Shown here: positions 18,465 through 27,344 of the stretch, piece after piece
How the letters are laid out: the number at the start of each line of letters is the position of its first letter
Position numbering within the stretch: position 1 is the first letter of the stretch
NCBI GenBank assembly: GCA_003021785.1
Contig: PXQU01000003.1
Span: forward strand, 32,156-96,155
From: Halobacteriales archaeon QH_7_65_31
GTDB lineage: Archaea > Halobacteriota > Halobacteria > Halobacteriales > Haloarculaceae
Length of the DNA stretch: 64,000 bases
Direction: 5' to 3'
Translations under genes and position numbers: made by a program
Notes under the pieces: model-generated
The model's database searches: none
Seen by the model: only the letters and a program-made list of their open reading frames with translations
What the model was told of the DNA's origin: nothing

Positions 18465-18560
18465 GTCCGTCGCGGTGGCGATGCGGCTGCGGTCGCGGTG
18501 CGGGTAACGGTAGCAGTAGCTGTCGCGGTAGCGATGCGGTTGCGGTAGCTGTCGTTGCAG
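18465..18560. repeat. Degenerate hexanucleotide tandem repeat upstream of map
   Basis: About 95 nt of imperfect 6-bp units of the type GCGGTA/GCTGTC/GCGATG (for example GCGGTAGCGATGCGGTTG). In one frame it would read as a run of Val/Ala, but no start, stop or codon pattern supports a gene. It begins about 37 nt upstream of the map start and could influence its promoter. Unit boundaries are approximate. Confidence 0.6.
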
Positions 18561-18600
18561 TTGCCAAGACGGCATACGCCGACCGGAGGGAGGCGTTTCA

Positions 18601-18691
18601 CCGCGCCGAAGGCGCGGCCGCGTTGCGGTTTTTGGTGCAGATTTTTGCAAGGAGTGGTGCGCGAAGCGCACCCGACGCAGCAAAAAGGTGC
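18601..18691. repeat. Palindromic element between KaiC-like gene and map
   Basis: Two perfect 7-bp hairpins with GAA loops: CCGCGCC-GAA-GGCGCGG (18601-18617) and GGTGCGC-GAA-GCGCACC (18656-18672). The second is bracketed by TTTTTGC (18642-18648) and GCAAAAA (18680-18686), so the whole 45-bp stretch is a nested inverted repeat. On the minus strand a T-run falls just after the KaiC-like stop codon, so it could act as its terminator. The TTTTTGCAAGG...GCAGCAAAAAGG layout resembles a dispersed repeat that I recall from haloarchaeal genomes. Confidence 0.65.
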
Positions 18692-18692
18692 G

Positions 18693-19850
18693 TTAGAAGA
18701 TATTCGCCTGCTGGTACACCGAAATCCCGTCATCGGTGATCTCGTACGGCTTGGTCTCTCGCGAGTGGTTCGCGTTCCGTATCTTCTGGATCTCGACGGC
18801 CAGCCGCGTCTCCTGAAACTCTGAGCGGACGTACTGGAGGACGAACACCGCGTCGGTCAGATACTCGATAATACCGTGACGAGAGACGTACGGGTTGTCG
18901 TCGCTCCCCTCGGAGGTGAGCATCGTCGTGACGCCGGCTCGCTTCAGCGATTTGGTGAAGTCGAACACCTCGGTGCGGCGCTTGGCCTGATCGTCGTACA
19001 TCATCTCCAGCAGGGAAACCGAGTCGAGCACGAGCCGCTCCGCGCCGAAATCGTCGATGAGCCGGGGGAGATCGCTCCGAATCGAGGCGAGTGAGTTCGC
19101 CATCTCGATCGGATCGAGATCGACGATCGCGAGCTTGTTCTCGTCGGTGTACTGTTCGAAATCCCACCCTTTCTCGCTCGCGGCGGCGATGATCGCCTCG
19201 CGCGTCTCCTCTAAGGTGATATACACCGCTTTCTCGCCGTTCTCGACGCCGCGGTTGGCGAACTGCAGTCCGAACGTCGTCTTTCCCGTCCCAGCAGACC
19301 CCATCACGACCATGAGCGAGCGGGCCGGAACGCCGCCCTGAATCATCTGATCGAGTCCGGCGACGCCCGTATCAATGCGGGGAATATCGGACTCGAACGC
19401 CTCGTCGAACCCGTCGTCCGCCGGCTCGCCGAGGGACTCCTCCGTGGCCGTGTCCTCAGCGAAGGGAGCATCCATCTCGTCGTCGCTCGGTAGCTCCGCC
19501 GTGCTGCCGCTGCCGAAGAACTCCGAACTGCCGAGGCTCCCGGAGTTATCAGCCGTCTCGTCGCCAGTCGCGTCGTCCTCGCCGGACGGCTCGGATACGC
19601 CGCTGTCCACGTCCGAGGTGAACGCCGAGTCGCCGACATCGTCGAACCCCGCCGTCAGGGAGCCGCCGGCGGTCTCGTCACCGTCCGACTCGTCCCGCAC
19701 ACCGGCAGTCTCTGATTCGGTCGGCTCGGTCGGCTCGCCGGTCTCGCCGTCGCTGTCGTCACCGACCTCCCAGTCGTCCCACTCCAGCTCGTCCGTCTCG
19801 TCGGTCGAGTCGGATTCGAACCAGTCGTCCGTCTCGGTATCATCGCTCAC
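18693..19850 (-). CDS. KaiC-like RecA-superfamily ATPase with acidic N-terminal tail
   Basis: A 385-residue protein: residues 1 to about 153 are Ser/Asp/Glu/Gly-rich and probably disordered, then a KaiC/RadA-type ATPase with Walker A GSAGTGKTT (184-192), the nearby YITLEETREAII and a Walker B-like ERLVLDSVSLLEMM. It may be a haloarchaeal Cir-type regulator, but I cannot assign a particular one. The start is GTG at 19848-19850: a perfect Shine-Dalgarno GGAGGTGA ends 4 nt before it and there is a TATA-like CTTATCT upstream, whereas longer in-frame codons lack these. Divergent from NAD kinase. Confidence 0.88.
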   Translation of the reverse strand: MSDDTETDDWFESDSTDETDELEWDDWEVGDDSDGETGEPTEPTESETAGVRDESDGDETAGGSLTAGFDDVGDSAFTSDVDSGVSEPSGEDDATGDETADNSGSLGSSEFFGSGSTAELPSDDEMDAPFAEDTATEESLGEPADDGFDEAFESDIPRIDTGVAGLDQMIQGGVPARSLMVVMGSAGTGKTTFGLQFANRGVENGEKAVYITLEETREAIIAAASEKGWDFEQYTDENKLAIVDLDPIEMANSLASIRSDLPRLIDDFGAERLVLDSVSLLEMMYDDQAKRRTEVFDFTKSLKRAGVTTMLTSEGSDDNPYVSRHGIIEYLTDAVFVLQYVRSEFQETRLAVEIQKIRNANHSRETKPYEITDDGISVYQQANIF

Positions 19851-19854
19851 CGTT

Positions 19855-19862
19855 TCACCTCC
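19855..19862 (-). promoter_or_regulatory. Strong Shine-Dalgarno fixing the GTG start of the KaiC-like gene
   Basis: On the minus strand the sequence reads GGAGGTGA, fully complementary to the 3' end of haloarchaeal 16S rRNA, and ends 4 nt before the GTG. It is unusual here because most genes in the window appear leaderless. A TATA-like CTTATCT at 19896-19902 predicts a 5' UTR of about 20 nt. Confidence 0.7.
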
Positions 19863-19921
19863 GATCCGCGCATACACTCTGTTCCCGGCCCAGAGAGATA
19901 AGTGTGGCCTCGGGCCGTGAC

Positions 19922-19928
19922 GCTTATT
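19922..19928 (+). promoter_or_regulatory. TATA-like box for NAD kinase
   Basis: GCTTATT lies about 27 nt upstream of the NAD kinase ATG at 19953, predicting a leaderless transcript. It is about 20 nt from the TATA-like box of the divergent KaiC-like gene, so the two promoters overlap in their upstream elements and could be co-regulated. Confidence 0.6.
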
Positions 19929-19952
19929 CACGGGCCGGCAGAACTACCGACG

Positions 19953-20765
19953 ATGCACGTTGGTGTCGTCGCGAAACGCGGCAACGACCGGGCGGTTCGA
20001 CTCGCAGCCCGACTCGACGGCGTGCTCGATGCGAGCGTCGCGTTCGACACCGAGACCGCGGCCGCGCTCGGGCGCGACGGCGTCGACCCGACCGAGATGG
20101 GCGAGTTCGATCTCGTCGTCTCGATCGGCGGCGACGGAACCTTCCTCTTCACCGCACGGACGACCGACCCCGCCCCGCTGCTCGGCGTGAATCTCGGCGA
20201 AGTCGGCTTCCTGAACGCCGTCGCGCCGGAAGACGCGCCTGAGGTCGTCGCCGACACAGCCGCGCGGATTCGGGCCGGTGAGGCGACGTACCGCGAACTG
20301 ACACGCGTTCAGGCCGCCGGCGACGGTGTCGATCTGCCGCCGGCGCTCAACGAGGTGTCGGTGCTCGGCGGACAGCGCGGCCACGGGAACGGACTGGACG
20401 TCGAGGTGCGACTCGACGGGGAGACCTACTCGGAGACGCACGCCGACGGACTCATCGTCGCGACGCCGACCGGATCGACGGCGTACAATCTCTCGGAAGG
20501 CGGGCCGGTGGTCCATCCACGCGCGGACGGGCTGATCGTGACGGAGATGGTCGTCGACAGCGGGATGCCGTCGCTCGTCGTCGATCCGGACGACGAGCTG
20601 TCCGTTCGCGTCTCGAACGCCGAGACAGCCTACGTCGTCGCCGACGGACGGTCGCGCGCGACGCTCACCCCGCCGGTCGAGCTGACAGTACGCCGGGCGG
20701 CGACACCGACCGTCACGGTCGGCCCGAAGCTGGATTTCTTCACCGCGGTGGAGAAGCTGGAATGA
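19953..20765 (+). CDS. nadK: NAD(+) kinase
   Basis: Phosphorylates NAD to NADP with ATP or polyphosphate. The 270-residue protein has the family GGDG motif in VVSIGGDGTFLF, then GVNLGEVGFLN, LNEVSVLGG, the TPTGSTAYNLSEGGPVVHP signature and a C-terminal beta region ending in TVTVGPKLDFF. The ATG at 19953 gives the usual MHVGVVAKRGND start; in-frame codons upstream would overlap the promoter. Mtp-type enzyme length (270) is normal. It stands upstream of mptA. Confidence 0.95.
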   Translation: MHVGVVAKRGNDRAVRLAARLDGVLDASVAFDTETAAALGRDGVDPTEMGEFDLVVSIGGDGTFLFTARTTDPAPLLGVNLGEVGFLNAVAPEDAPEVVADTAARIRAGEATYRELTRVQAAGDGVDLPPALNEVSVLGGQRGHGNGLDVEVRLDGETYSETHADGLIVATPTGSTAYNLSEGGPVVHPRADGLIVTEMVVDSGMPSLVVDPDDELSVRVSNAETAYVVADGRSRATLTPPVELTVRRAATPTVTVGPKLDFFTAVEKLE

Positions 20766-20830
20766 CGGAGAGCCAGTAAGCCACCACAGGGGTAGAAACC
20801 CGTAAATGGATCCCGACCGTGGGTAGGGTA

Positions 20831-21754
20831 ATGAGTCAGCAACTGCCGGACGTGCAGGCGACCAGTCCGGACGTGAGTGTCGGTCTCAACCGCGTCGGCG
20901 TTACCGGCGTCGAAAAGCTCGTCAAGCTCGATCGCGAACACGAGCGACCTATCGTTCTCATGGCGGAGTTCGAAGCGTACGTCGACCTGCCGAAGTGGCG
21001 CAAGGGGATCGATATGTCCCGCAACATGGAGGTCGTCGACGAGATGCTCGAAGAGGCGCTCGACGAGCCGGCCTACCGCGTCGAGGACGTGTGTGGCGAC
21101 GTCGCCGAACGCCTGCTCGAGAAACACGAGTACACCTCGCGCGCGGAAGTCGAGATGGAAGCCGAGTACGTCATCCGCGAGGAGACGCCGGTGTCGGACC
21201 ACCAGACGCAGGCGACCGCCGATATCATCGCCGGTGCGACTGCCGACGAGGACGGGACTCGCGAGGAGATCGGCTGTCACGTCGTCGGCATGACGGTCTG
21301 TCCCTGCTCGCAGGGGATGAGCGAGGCGCGCGCCCGTCAGACGCTCGATCAGATGGGCGTCGACGGCGAGATCATCGAGTCGTTCCTCGACGAGGTCCCA
21401 CAGCCGGGCCACAGCCAGCGCGGCCACGCCACGCTCACCGTCGAGACGCCGAGCACGCCCGAGATCGAGCTACACGATCTCATCGACATCGCGCGCGACT
21501 CCATGTCGGCACGCATCTACAACTACGCCAAACGCCCCGACGAAGACCACATGACCTACGAGTCACACGCGAACGCGAAGTTCGTCGAAGACTGCGTGCG
21601 CTCGCTGGCGGAGCTGTCCGTCGATCGACTCGATCTGCCCGAAGACGCCGTGCTGACGATGGTGCAGTCGAACGACGAGTCGATCCACCAGCACAACGCA
21701 CACGCCGAGCGGATCGCCGAGTTCGGCCAGCTCCGCGAGGAGTTAGCCGACTGA
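20831..21754 (+). CDS. mptA: GTP cyclohydrolase MptA (GCH-IV)
   Basis: Opens GTP to 7,8-dihydroneopterin 2',3'-cyclic phosphate, the first step of tetrahydromethanopterin or haloarchaeal folate pterin synthesis. The 307-residue protein matches the COG1469/FolE2-like family: it has the Cys-containing [17 protein letters not shown] metal-site region, HSQRGHATL and a late [18 protein letters not shown]. The ATG at 20831 was chosen because family members start [10 protein letters not shown]; an in-frame codon four residues upstream is unlikely. A T6 run 19 nt past its stop may terminate transcription. Confidence 0.93.
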   Translation: MSQQLPDVQATSPDVSVGLNRVGVTGVEKLVKLDREHERPIVLMAEFEAYVDLPKWRKGIDMSRNMEVVDEMLEEALDEPAYRVEDVCGDVAERLLEKHEYTSRAEVEMEAEYVIREETPVSDHQTQATADIIAGATADEDGTREEIGCHVVGMTVCPCSQGMSEARARQTLDQMGVDGEIIESFLDEVPQPGHSQRGHATLTVETPSTPEIELHDLIDIARDSMSARIYNYAKRPDEDHMTYESHANAKFVEDCVRSLAELSVDRLDLPEDAVLTMVQSNDESIHQHNAHAERIAEFGQLREELAD

Positions 21755-21772
21755 GGCCACGCACACGCAGTC

Positions 21773-21778
21773 TTTTTT
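21773..21778 (+). terminator. T-tract after mptA
   Basis: Six consecutive T residues lie 19 nt downstream of the mptA stop, before the promoter of the next gene. Archaeal transcription often ends at such T-runs without a hairpin. Seen in sequence; activity inferred. Confidence 0.45.
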
Positions 21779-21827
21779 ATCCACCCACGAGTCAACTAAA
21801 TTACCGAATGACACGAGAGGGTTGGAG

Positions 21828-23105
21828 ATGCGGGTAGCGATCGTCGGAGCCGGTATCGCCGGCGGATCGTTAGCGTGGTTTCTACGCGAGCGACTCGGCG
21901 AGCGGGGGCGTATCGACGTGTACGAGGCGAGCGAGCGCGTCGGCGGACGGCTCCGCGCCGTCTCCCTCGGCGGAACGCAGTTCGAGGCGGGCGGGAAACA
22001 CATCCACGAGCGGAACCGCTGTATCGGCTCGTTCGTCGACCGGCTCGGTCTCGATCGGCAGTCGGTCGGTCACGGTGACGCCGGTCGCATCGGCGTCTGG
22101 GACGGCGACCGGTTCGCCGTCACCACGTCGCCGTCGAAACCGGTGACGCTGTTCCGGCTCCTCTCGCGGTACGGGCTCTCGCCGCGGCGCGCGCGCAACC
22201 GAACCAGAGCGGTCGCGGATCGCTTCGACGACATCTACGATCACCCCGGGACGGCCTTCGCGACGCCCACGGCGCTGCTCGGATCGGTCGGGCTGGCCGA
22301 TCTCCAGTCGCAGTCCGGTCACGAGTATCTGACCGACAGCGGCGTCGATCCGCAGTTCGTGAACGAACTCATCGCCGGGACGACGCGCACCATCTACGGG
22401 CAGGATCCGGCGCTGAACGCCTTCGCCTGTCTCACCGCACTGACCGGGATGGGGGGTGACACGTACACGCTCGGTCTGTCGAACGCGACGCTGTGTGACC
22501 GGCTGTTCACCGCGGCCGAGGCGACCGTCCGCACGGAGACGCCGGTCGAGCGCGTCACCCTCGGCCCGGACGGCGCGCGCCTCACCGCATCGACCGGAAG
22601 CCGCGACTACGATGCGGTCTGTCTCGCGACACCCGCCGAATCGGCCGGTATCGAGCTGTCGGGAGTTACACAGCCGGCGGGGTACGGCGATCGCGAGATC
22701 TCTGAGCTGTCGGTCGCGTACGTCGCCGGACGGCTCGATCCCGAGGCGTTCGGTGAGCAGTCGCCCGAAGACGTGCCGGGGGTCGTCGTCACCTCGGCCG
22801 ACTCGACGGCGGGGTTCGTTCACCTTCGCGACGTGAGCGAGCGCGCCGGACGACCGGCGTACAAGCTGACGACACAGGGCGGAGCGACACCCGAACTCCT
22901 CGACTCGCTGTTCGCGACGATCGACGAGACCGCGGAGGTGAGCTGGCGAGCGTTTCCGCGGCTGGACCCGGAGTCACCGACCCCGCCGTTCCGGCTCGCC
23001 GACGGACTCTACTACGTGAACGCCATGGAGTCGATCGTCTCGACGATGGAGACACAGGCGATCGCTGCTCGGTCGGTGGCGAATCTGGTCGTGCGCGACC
23101 GTTAG
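21828..23105 (+). CDS. FAD-dependent oxidoreductase, prenylcysteine oxidase-like
   Basis: A 425-residue flavoprotein. The N-terminus VAIVGAGIAGGSL is the FAD-binding dinucleotide fold, and the next YEASERVGGR is the GR-class partner motif. The middle and C-terminal parts (FVNELIAGTTRTIYGQD, DREISELSVAYVAG) resemble the prenylcysteine lyase/phytoene desaturase branch, so the substrate could be an isoprenoid, but I cannot specify it. A TTG two codons earlier is possible; the ATG at 21828 is preferred as it begins MRVAIVGAG directly. A TATA-like CTAAATTA is about 27 nt upstream. Ends overlapping the TrmB gene by 4 nt. Confidence 0.85.
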   Translation: MRVAIVGAGIAGGSLAWFLRERLGERGRIDVYEASERVGGRLRAVSLGGTQFEAGGKHIHERNRCIGSFVDRLGLDRQSVGHGDAGRIGVWDGDRFAVTTSPSKPVTLFRLLSRYGLSPRRARNRTRAVADRFDDIYDHPGTAFATPTALLGSVGLADLQSQSGHEYLTDSGVDPQFVNELIAGTTRTIYGQDPALNAFACLTALTGMGGDTYTLGLSNATLCDRLFTAAEATVRTETPVERVTLGPDGARLTASTGSRDYDAVCLATPAESAGIELSGVTQPAGYGDREISELSVAYVAGRLDPEAFGEQSPEDVPGVVVTSADSTAGFVHLRDVSERAGRPAYKLTTQGGATPELLDSLFATIDETAEVSWRAFPRLDPESPTPPFRLADGLYYVNAMESIVSTMETQAIAARSVANLVVRDR

Positions 23106-23908
23106 ATCGAGAGGGGGGCGGCGGCCGCCCACCGCGGCTCGAACGTCTCCGCCAGCGAGTCGGCGAACTCGCGGTCGGTCAGATCGATGACGCCGAACGT
23201 CTCCGAGCGGTCGAGCGGATGCGGGACCTCGACGACGGTCTCGACGGTGTCGACGAAGGTGAACGTCCCCGTGATATTGTCGCTGGTCCGCACCTGAAAC
23301 CGCTCGTGGTCGGCCAGCGACTCGCGATACCGGACACCGATCGCCTCGGGCAGTGCGGACACGAGGTTCCGGCGCAGGAGCAGTCGGACGGTCCCACCGC
23401 GGTCGAGCGCGGCGACGAGCTCGTCGAGCACGGTTTCGCCGTACCGGTCAATGTCGAACAGCTGCGGGGTCTGTGAGGAGAGACACATGACGATCTCGTC
23501 GCTCGCCGCGCCGAGCCGTTCCACGAGGAGCTCCGCCGTCTCCTCCGTTCCGACGGCGGCCGTCCAGAACGTCTCCTCGGGGCTGTCGGTCGCTTCGAGC
23601 GTCCCCTGTAGCGTGCTGGCGATGGACTCGTACTGCTCTCGCTGGGCGGCCAGTGTCGATTTCTTCGCGTCGAGTAGGCGATCGAGCGCGGTCTGTGGCT
23701 CGATCGGTGCGTACTTCTTCGGCCGGCTCGCGCTCTGTGACCGGACGAGCCCCTGCCGATCGAGACTGTTCAACACGTCGTAGATGCGCCCCATCGGCAC
23801 GTCGCTCGCAGCCGACAACTGCTTTGCCGTTGTCGGTCCGGTGTCGAGGAGCGCACGATAGACCCGCTCCTCGTACTCGGAGAGGCCCATATCCCGCAGC
23901 GTTGCCAT
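23102..23908 (-). CDS. TrmB-family transcriptional regulator
   Basis: A 268-residue sugar-type regulator. The N-terminal winged helix-turn-helix (about 1-75) includes MGLSEYEERVYRALLDTGPTTAKQLS and VPMGRIYDVLNSLDRQGLV, then a coiled linker and a C-terminal TrmB-like effector domain (ETFWTAAVGTEETAELLVERL onwards). The ATG at 23908 fits the usual MATLRDMGLSEYEERVY start and is served by a TTTTTACC TATA-like box about 27 nt upstream that lies within an inverted repeat GGTGTTT/AAACACC, which suggests autoregulation. The convergent oxidoreductase and the upstream thioredoxin-domain gene are possible targets. Confidence 0.9.
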   Translation of the reverse strand: MATLRDMGLSEYEERVYRALLDTGPTTAKQLSAASDVPMGRIYDVLNSLDRQGLVRSQSASRPKKYAPIEPQTALDRLLDAKKSTLAAQREQYESIASTLQGTLEATDSPEETFWTAAVGTEETAELLVERLGAASDEIVMCLSSQTPQLFDIDRYGETVLDELVAALDRGGTVRLLLRRNLVSALPEAIGVRYRESLADHERFQVRTSDNITGTFTFVDTVETVVEVPHPLDRSETFGVIDLTDREFADSLAETFEPRWAAAAPLSI

Positions 23909-23913
23909 TAATC

Positions 23914-23941
23914 GGTGTTTCCGTCTACAGGTAAAAACACC
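23914..23941. promoter_or_regulatory. Inverted repeat over the TrmB-family promoter
   Basis: GGTGTTT (23914-23920) and AAACACC (23935-23941) are perfect 7-bp arms with a 14-nt spacer. They enclose the TATA-like region and lie 6-33 nt upstream of the start codon, where a bound regulator would block transcription. The regulator's own gene is the immediate target. Binding is inferred. Confidence 0.5.
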
Positions 23942-23977
23942 CGGCTTGTTCACTCGCTCGTGAAACACGCGGGCTGT

Positions 23978-25603
23978 TCACTCGTCGGTGATCGACTCCG
24001 AAGGGGTCTCGGCGGCTCGCTCAAGCAGCTCCTCGGGCGTTTCCGCGGGCGTCGAGCGTTCGCCGCCCCGCACGACGACGGCGTCCGATCGCTCGCTCGG
24101 AACGATCACCTTCTCGTGGTCGGCGACGCGCCACGCCGCCCGGTGGAGATCGCTCCCGGCGACGGGCGTCTCGATGACGAGCGGGTCGTAGACGTGACGG
24201 GCACAGGCGGCTCCGTACCCGGCCACGTCGGCCCCCATTCGGGTCGCCGCACCGGCGAACGCTTCGAGCGTCTCCCCCGCCAGCTCGCGGTAGCTGTCCT
24301 CGCCGGTCAGTACCGCGAGGTCGACGAGCGCGTTCGCGAGCTCGACGTTCGCGTCGAGCGGACGAAGCGGCTGGTCGAGAAGCCCGACTCCCGCCTCCGG
24401 CCCGTCGAGAAACGCACCGTCGTCGGCCTGTCGGTCCCGCAGATCGGCGGCGATCTCACGGGCCGTGTCGAGATACGCCCGCTCGCCGGTCGCCTGCACC
24501 CCGGCAGTCAGCCCGAGCAGGACGCGCGCCCCGTCGAGCAGGAGACCGGACTCGCTCTCCGGGTCGTCGTAGTGGGTGACGACGCCGTCATCAACGAGCG
24601 TGTCGGTGACGTGTTCGATTGCACGGCTCGCGTATGCCCGGCTCCGCTCGTCGTCGGTGTAGCCGGCGAATCGGAAGAGCGCGTCCGCCGCCAGCCCGTT
24701 CCGGTCGGCGTACACCGTCTCGTCGACGACCGGCGGCTCGGCTTCCTCGCGCTCCGCGGGACCGAGGGCGTAGTAGTCGCCGCCGGCCTGTGAGCCGGCG
24801 AACGCCTCGCCCGTCCAGAGATCGGTCGTCAGATACTCGACGGTCCCGCGGGCGGTGTCGCGGTAGGACTCGTCGCCGGTGTGGAGATAGCCGGTCGCGA
24901 ACGCGCGCACGAGGGCGGCGTTCTCGTCTGTGAGCTTCTCGCGGTGGATATTCCCCGCCCAGTTCCGATTGGTCGCGTAGCGGTAGAAGCCGCCGGCGTA
25001 GGTGTCGTACAGGTGCGCCTGAATCGCCTGCAGGGTCCGGCTGGCTCGCTCGGTGTCGCGTTTCGCCGCGAACTCGACGGTGCGCGGGAGCGGGAACTTC
25101 GCGTCCGTCCCCCAGCCGCCGAACTCGTCGTCGAAGGCGGCGCCGCTCTGCTCGACGAAATGCGCCTCGATCTCGGCCGTCACCTCGCCGCGTGGCGGCT
25201 CGGGGTTCTGGAGCGCCCGCGGGACGCGACCGGCGTCCGCTCCTTTCTCGTCCCATGTCTTCCGCACGGTGTCGATCGCCCGCCGAAGCCCGTCCGGCGA
25301 GAGATAGCCCGCGCCGGTGATGAGCTTCCCCTCCGGGGTGCAGAACACCGTCGACGGGAACCCCCCCATGTTGTACCGTTCGCGGACGCGCGGCTGGCGG
25401 TCCACGTCGATGCGGACGGGAACGAAGCGCTCCGTCAGATGCCCGGCGAGCCGCGGGTCGGCGTACGCTCCGCGGTCCATCTCGTCGCAGGCGACACACC
25501 ACGACGCCGACAGCGACAGCAGTAGCGGCTTCGACTGCGCGCGCGCCTCGGCGAACGCCGCCTCCCCCCACTCGCGCCACTCCACGAGCGTCTCGTCTCT
25601 CAT
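23978..25603 (-). CDS. YyaL-like thioredoxin-domain protein (DUF255)
   Basis: A 541-residue cytoplasmic protein. Residues 1 to about 130 form a thioredoxin-like domain with the redox pair Cys36-x2-Cys39 in ASWCVACDEMD and the cis-Pro region GGFPSTVF. The rest is an all-helical six-hairpin barrel (GGFYRYATNRNWAGNIHREK, LDANVELANALVDLA) seen in the COG1331 family, usually 600-700 residues long; this version is shorter. Such proteins are sometimes called spermatogenesis-associated 20 or YyaL homologues and no reaction is known. It lies upstream of the TrmB-family gene in the same direction. Confidence 0.88.
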   Translation of the reverse strand: MRDETLVEWREWGEAAFAEARAQSKPLLLSLSASWCVACDEMDRGAYADPRLAGHLTERFVPVRIDVDRQPRVRERYNMGGFPSTVFCTPEGKLITGAGYLSPDGLRRAIDTVRKTWDEKGADAGRVPRALQNPEPPRGEVTAEIEAHFVEQSGAAFDDEFGGWGTDAKFPLPRTVEFAAKRDTERASRTLQAIQAHLYDTYAGGFYRYATNRNWAGNIHREKLTDENAALVRAFATGYLHTGDESYRDTARGTVEYLTTDLWTGEAFAGSQAGGDYYALGPAEREEAEPPVVDETVYADRNGLAADALFRFAGYTDDERSRAYASRAIEHVTDTLVDDGVVTHYDDPESESGLLLDGARVLLGLTAGVQATGERAYLDTAREIAADLRDRQADDGAFLDGPEAGVGLLDQPLRPLDANVELANALVDLAVLTGEDSYRELAGETLEAFAGAATRMGADVAGYGAACARHVYDPLVIETPVAGSDLHRAAWRVADHEKVIVPSERSDAVVVRGGERSTPAETPEELLERAAETPSESITDE

Positions 25604-25705
25604 TACCGCTACTCACGCGCCCACCGGCAAAGCGTCGGCGTTCCCGGAACGGTCCTCGACGCGACCGAACGGCACACCCAAACCCCTCCCGTCCGTAGCC
25701 GGCGT

Positions 25706-26020
25706 ATGGTCTCGGTCGCCGACGTCGTCGGACTGCTAATCATCCTCGGCGTGAACAGCGTCGTCGCGGCGCTGCTCACCCGCCTCTTTCGCGTGCAGCT
25801 CGACACCCAGTGGGGACCTATCGTCTACTCCACTCTGTTGACGCCGCTCGTGCTCGTGGTGCTCGTGCTGGTGATGGGCGGAGCCGGGCTCGGGCCGAAT
25901 CTCGGGAGCGCGTCTACGGTCCTCGGGCTAACGGTCCTGATGCCGCTCGCGCTGGGGATGTCCTTCGACTACTTCTGGCAACCCGCACCCGAAGAGGTGG
26001 AGATTCCCGATACGTTATGA
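25706..26020 (+). CDS. Small membrane protein of unknown function
   Basis: A 104-residue protein with three hydrophobic segments, near residues 4-24 ([19 protein letters not shown]), 40-60 ([20 protein letters not shown]) and 70-90 ([20 protein letters not shown]), and an acidic C-terminal tail (EEVEIPDTL). I do not recognise its function. Its stop overlaps the Nudix start by 4 nt (ATGA), which indicates translational coupling. Confidence 0.75.
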   Translation: MVSVADVVGLLIILGVNSVVAALLTRLFRVQLDTQWGPIVYSTLLTPLVLVVLVLVMGGAGLGPNLGSASTVLGLTVLMPLALGMSFDYFWQPAPEEVEIPDTL

Positions 26021-26499
26021 ACGACGCTCCCAGAGCGACGCAGACGCTACGGCTCTCGACCCAACGACTCGCCGATCTCGAACCGTGGGCGGTCGATGGT
26101 ACGGGTCGGTCGGTGCTCGCACGCGTTCGTGATGGTGCTGACCGGCTCGCGCTCATCCGCAACGAGTGGTCGGACGGCTGGTTCCTCCCCGGCGGTGGCG
26201 TCGAACCCGGCGAGACGCTCCGCGAGGCGGCCGCACGCGAGATCAGCGAGGAGACGGGACTCGCTGCCGAGATACGGGCTCCGCTCGTCGTGCTCGATCA
26301 ACGCTACTGCGACGAGCGCGGCGAGGAGTGGTTCACGAGCGACTGTGTCGTCTTCGACGCGCGCGCCGACGGCGAGATAGCGGCCCCCGAGACGCTCGGC
26401 GTCCACGACGACGAGATACGGGACGCCCGGTGGTTCGACTCGCTTCCGGCGGCGTTCCACGAGCGCGAGCTGCTGGCTCCGTATCTCACGGACGGCTGA
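26017..26499 (+). CDS. NUDIX hydrolase
   Basis: A 160-residue protein with the Nudix box [23 protein letters not shown]; the Glu residues of REISEETG bind the divalent metal that hydrolyses a nucleoside diphosphate linked to another moiety. The N-terminal beta strands ([27 protein letters not shown]) lead into the box as usual. The substrate cannot be assigned; a nucleotide-sugar or oxidised nucleotide is plausible. It follows the small membrane protein with overlapping stop and start and a 32-nt gap separates it from the lipoprotein. Confidence 0.93.
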   Translation: MNDAPRATQTLRLSTQRLADLEPWAVDGTGRSVLARVRDGADRLALIRNEWSDGWFLPGGGVEPGETLREAAAREISEETGLAAEIRAPLVVLDQRYCDERGEEWFTSDCVVFDARADGEIAAPETLGVHDDEIRDARWFDSLPAAFHERELLAPYLTDG

Positions 26500-26531
26500 A
26501 GACATTTACCGTCCGAGCGGCGACCGGTGAT

Positions 26532-27344
26532 ATGCGACGGCGTACTGTTCTGACCGCGTGTGGCGTCGGTGTCGCCGGTCTCGCCGGCTGTACGGACGAT
26601 ACGAGGTCCCGGACGCGAACCGATAACCGAGCCGACCCACCCGCCACGGCTACGACACCGACGCCGGAGCCGGCTGTCTCGGTGACGTTCGATAGCCTCC
26701 AACCGGCACGCGTCGCGCTCGACACGGATTATCTCTCTATCTCGGCCGCCGAGCGGCAACACCTCTTCGTCGCCGTCGAGAGCGAGGGCCGACTCGCTCG
26801 CGACGCGTTCGCGTTTCAGTTCGACGGGGAGACGTACGCGCCGCTCGAACCGCTCGCACGGGGGACGTATCGCGCCTACGGCGACGGCGCGTACGGCGAG
26901 GAGACGTCGAACGGCTGGCTCCTGTTCTCGCTCCCCGAACAGGGGGACGGCTCGACGGCGCGGCTCTCGTGGCCGGGCGGCGAGTGGACGCCCGACGAGT
27001 CGGTGCGCGCCAGACTTACCGCGCCGGAACCGCCGATGGCGGCGACGGTTTCGATGCCCGAGCGGGCGGAGAACGGCTCGGCGTTCACGCTCTCGGTGGA
27101 GGTCACGAACGAGGGGGGTATCGGCGGGCGATTCGTCGCAGCCGTCAGCCGGTACGGGCCGCAGGTCGCGGCCACCCCCGTCGAACGCGTCTCGGCGTTC
27201 GTCCGTCCCGGTGAGAGCGTCACGCGGACGTACAGTCAGACGCTCCACGCTGACACCGACGACGTCGGCGACGGTGAGCCGGACGCGACGTACGAGTTTC
27301 AGTGGGTCGGCAGCGGAGCCGAGCGGAAGGTCGGGCTAACGTAA
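26532..27344 (+). CDS. Tat-exported lipoprotein
   Basis: A 270-residue exported protein. The signal has an Arg-rich Tat motif RRRTVL, a short hydrophobic stretch and a lipobox LAGC with Cys20, followed by a Thr/Asp/Pro-rich linker typical of haloarchaeal cell-surface lipoproteins. The mature part is beta-rich ([47 protein letters not shown]) and may adopt an Ig-like fold; there is no catalytic motif. A TATA-like ATTTACC is about 27 nt upstream. The 3' end overlaps the convergent tmk stop by 9 nt. Confidence 0.85.
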   Translation: MRRRTVLTACGVGVAGLAGCTDDTRSRTRTDNRADPPATATTPTPEPAVSVTFDSLQPARVALDTDYLSISAAERQHLFVAVESEGRLARDAFAFQFDGETYAPLEPLARGTYRAYGDGAYGEETSNGWLLFSLPEQGDGSTARLSWPGGEWTPDESVRARLTAPEPPMAATVSMPERAENGSAFTLSVEVTNEGGIGGRFVAAVSRYGPQVAATPVERVSAFVRPGESVTRTYSQTLHADTDDVGDGEPDATYEFQWVGSGAERKVGLT

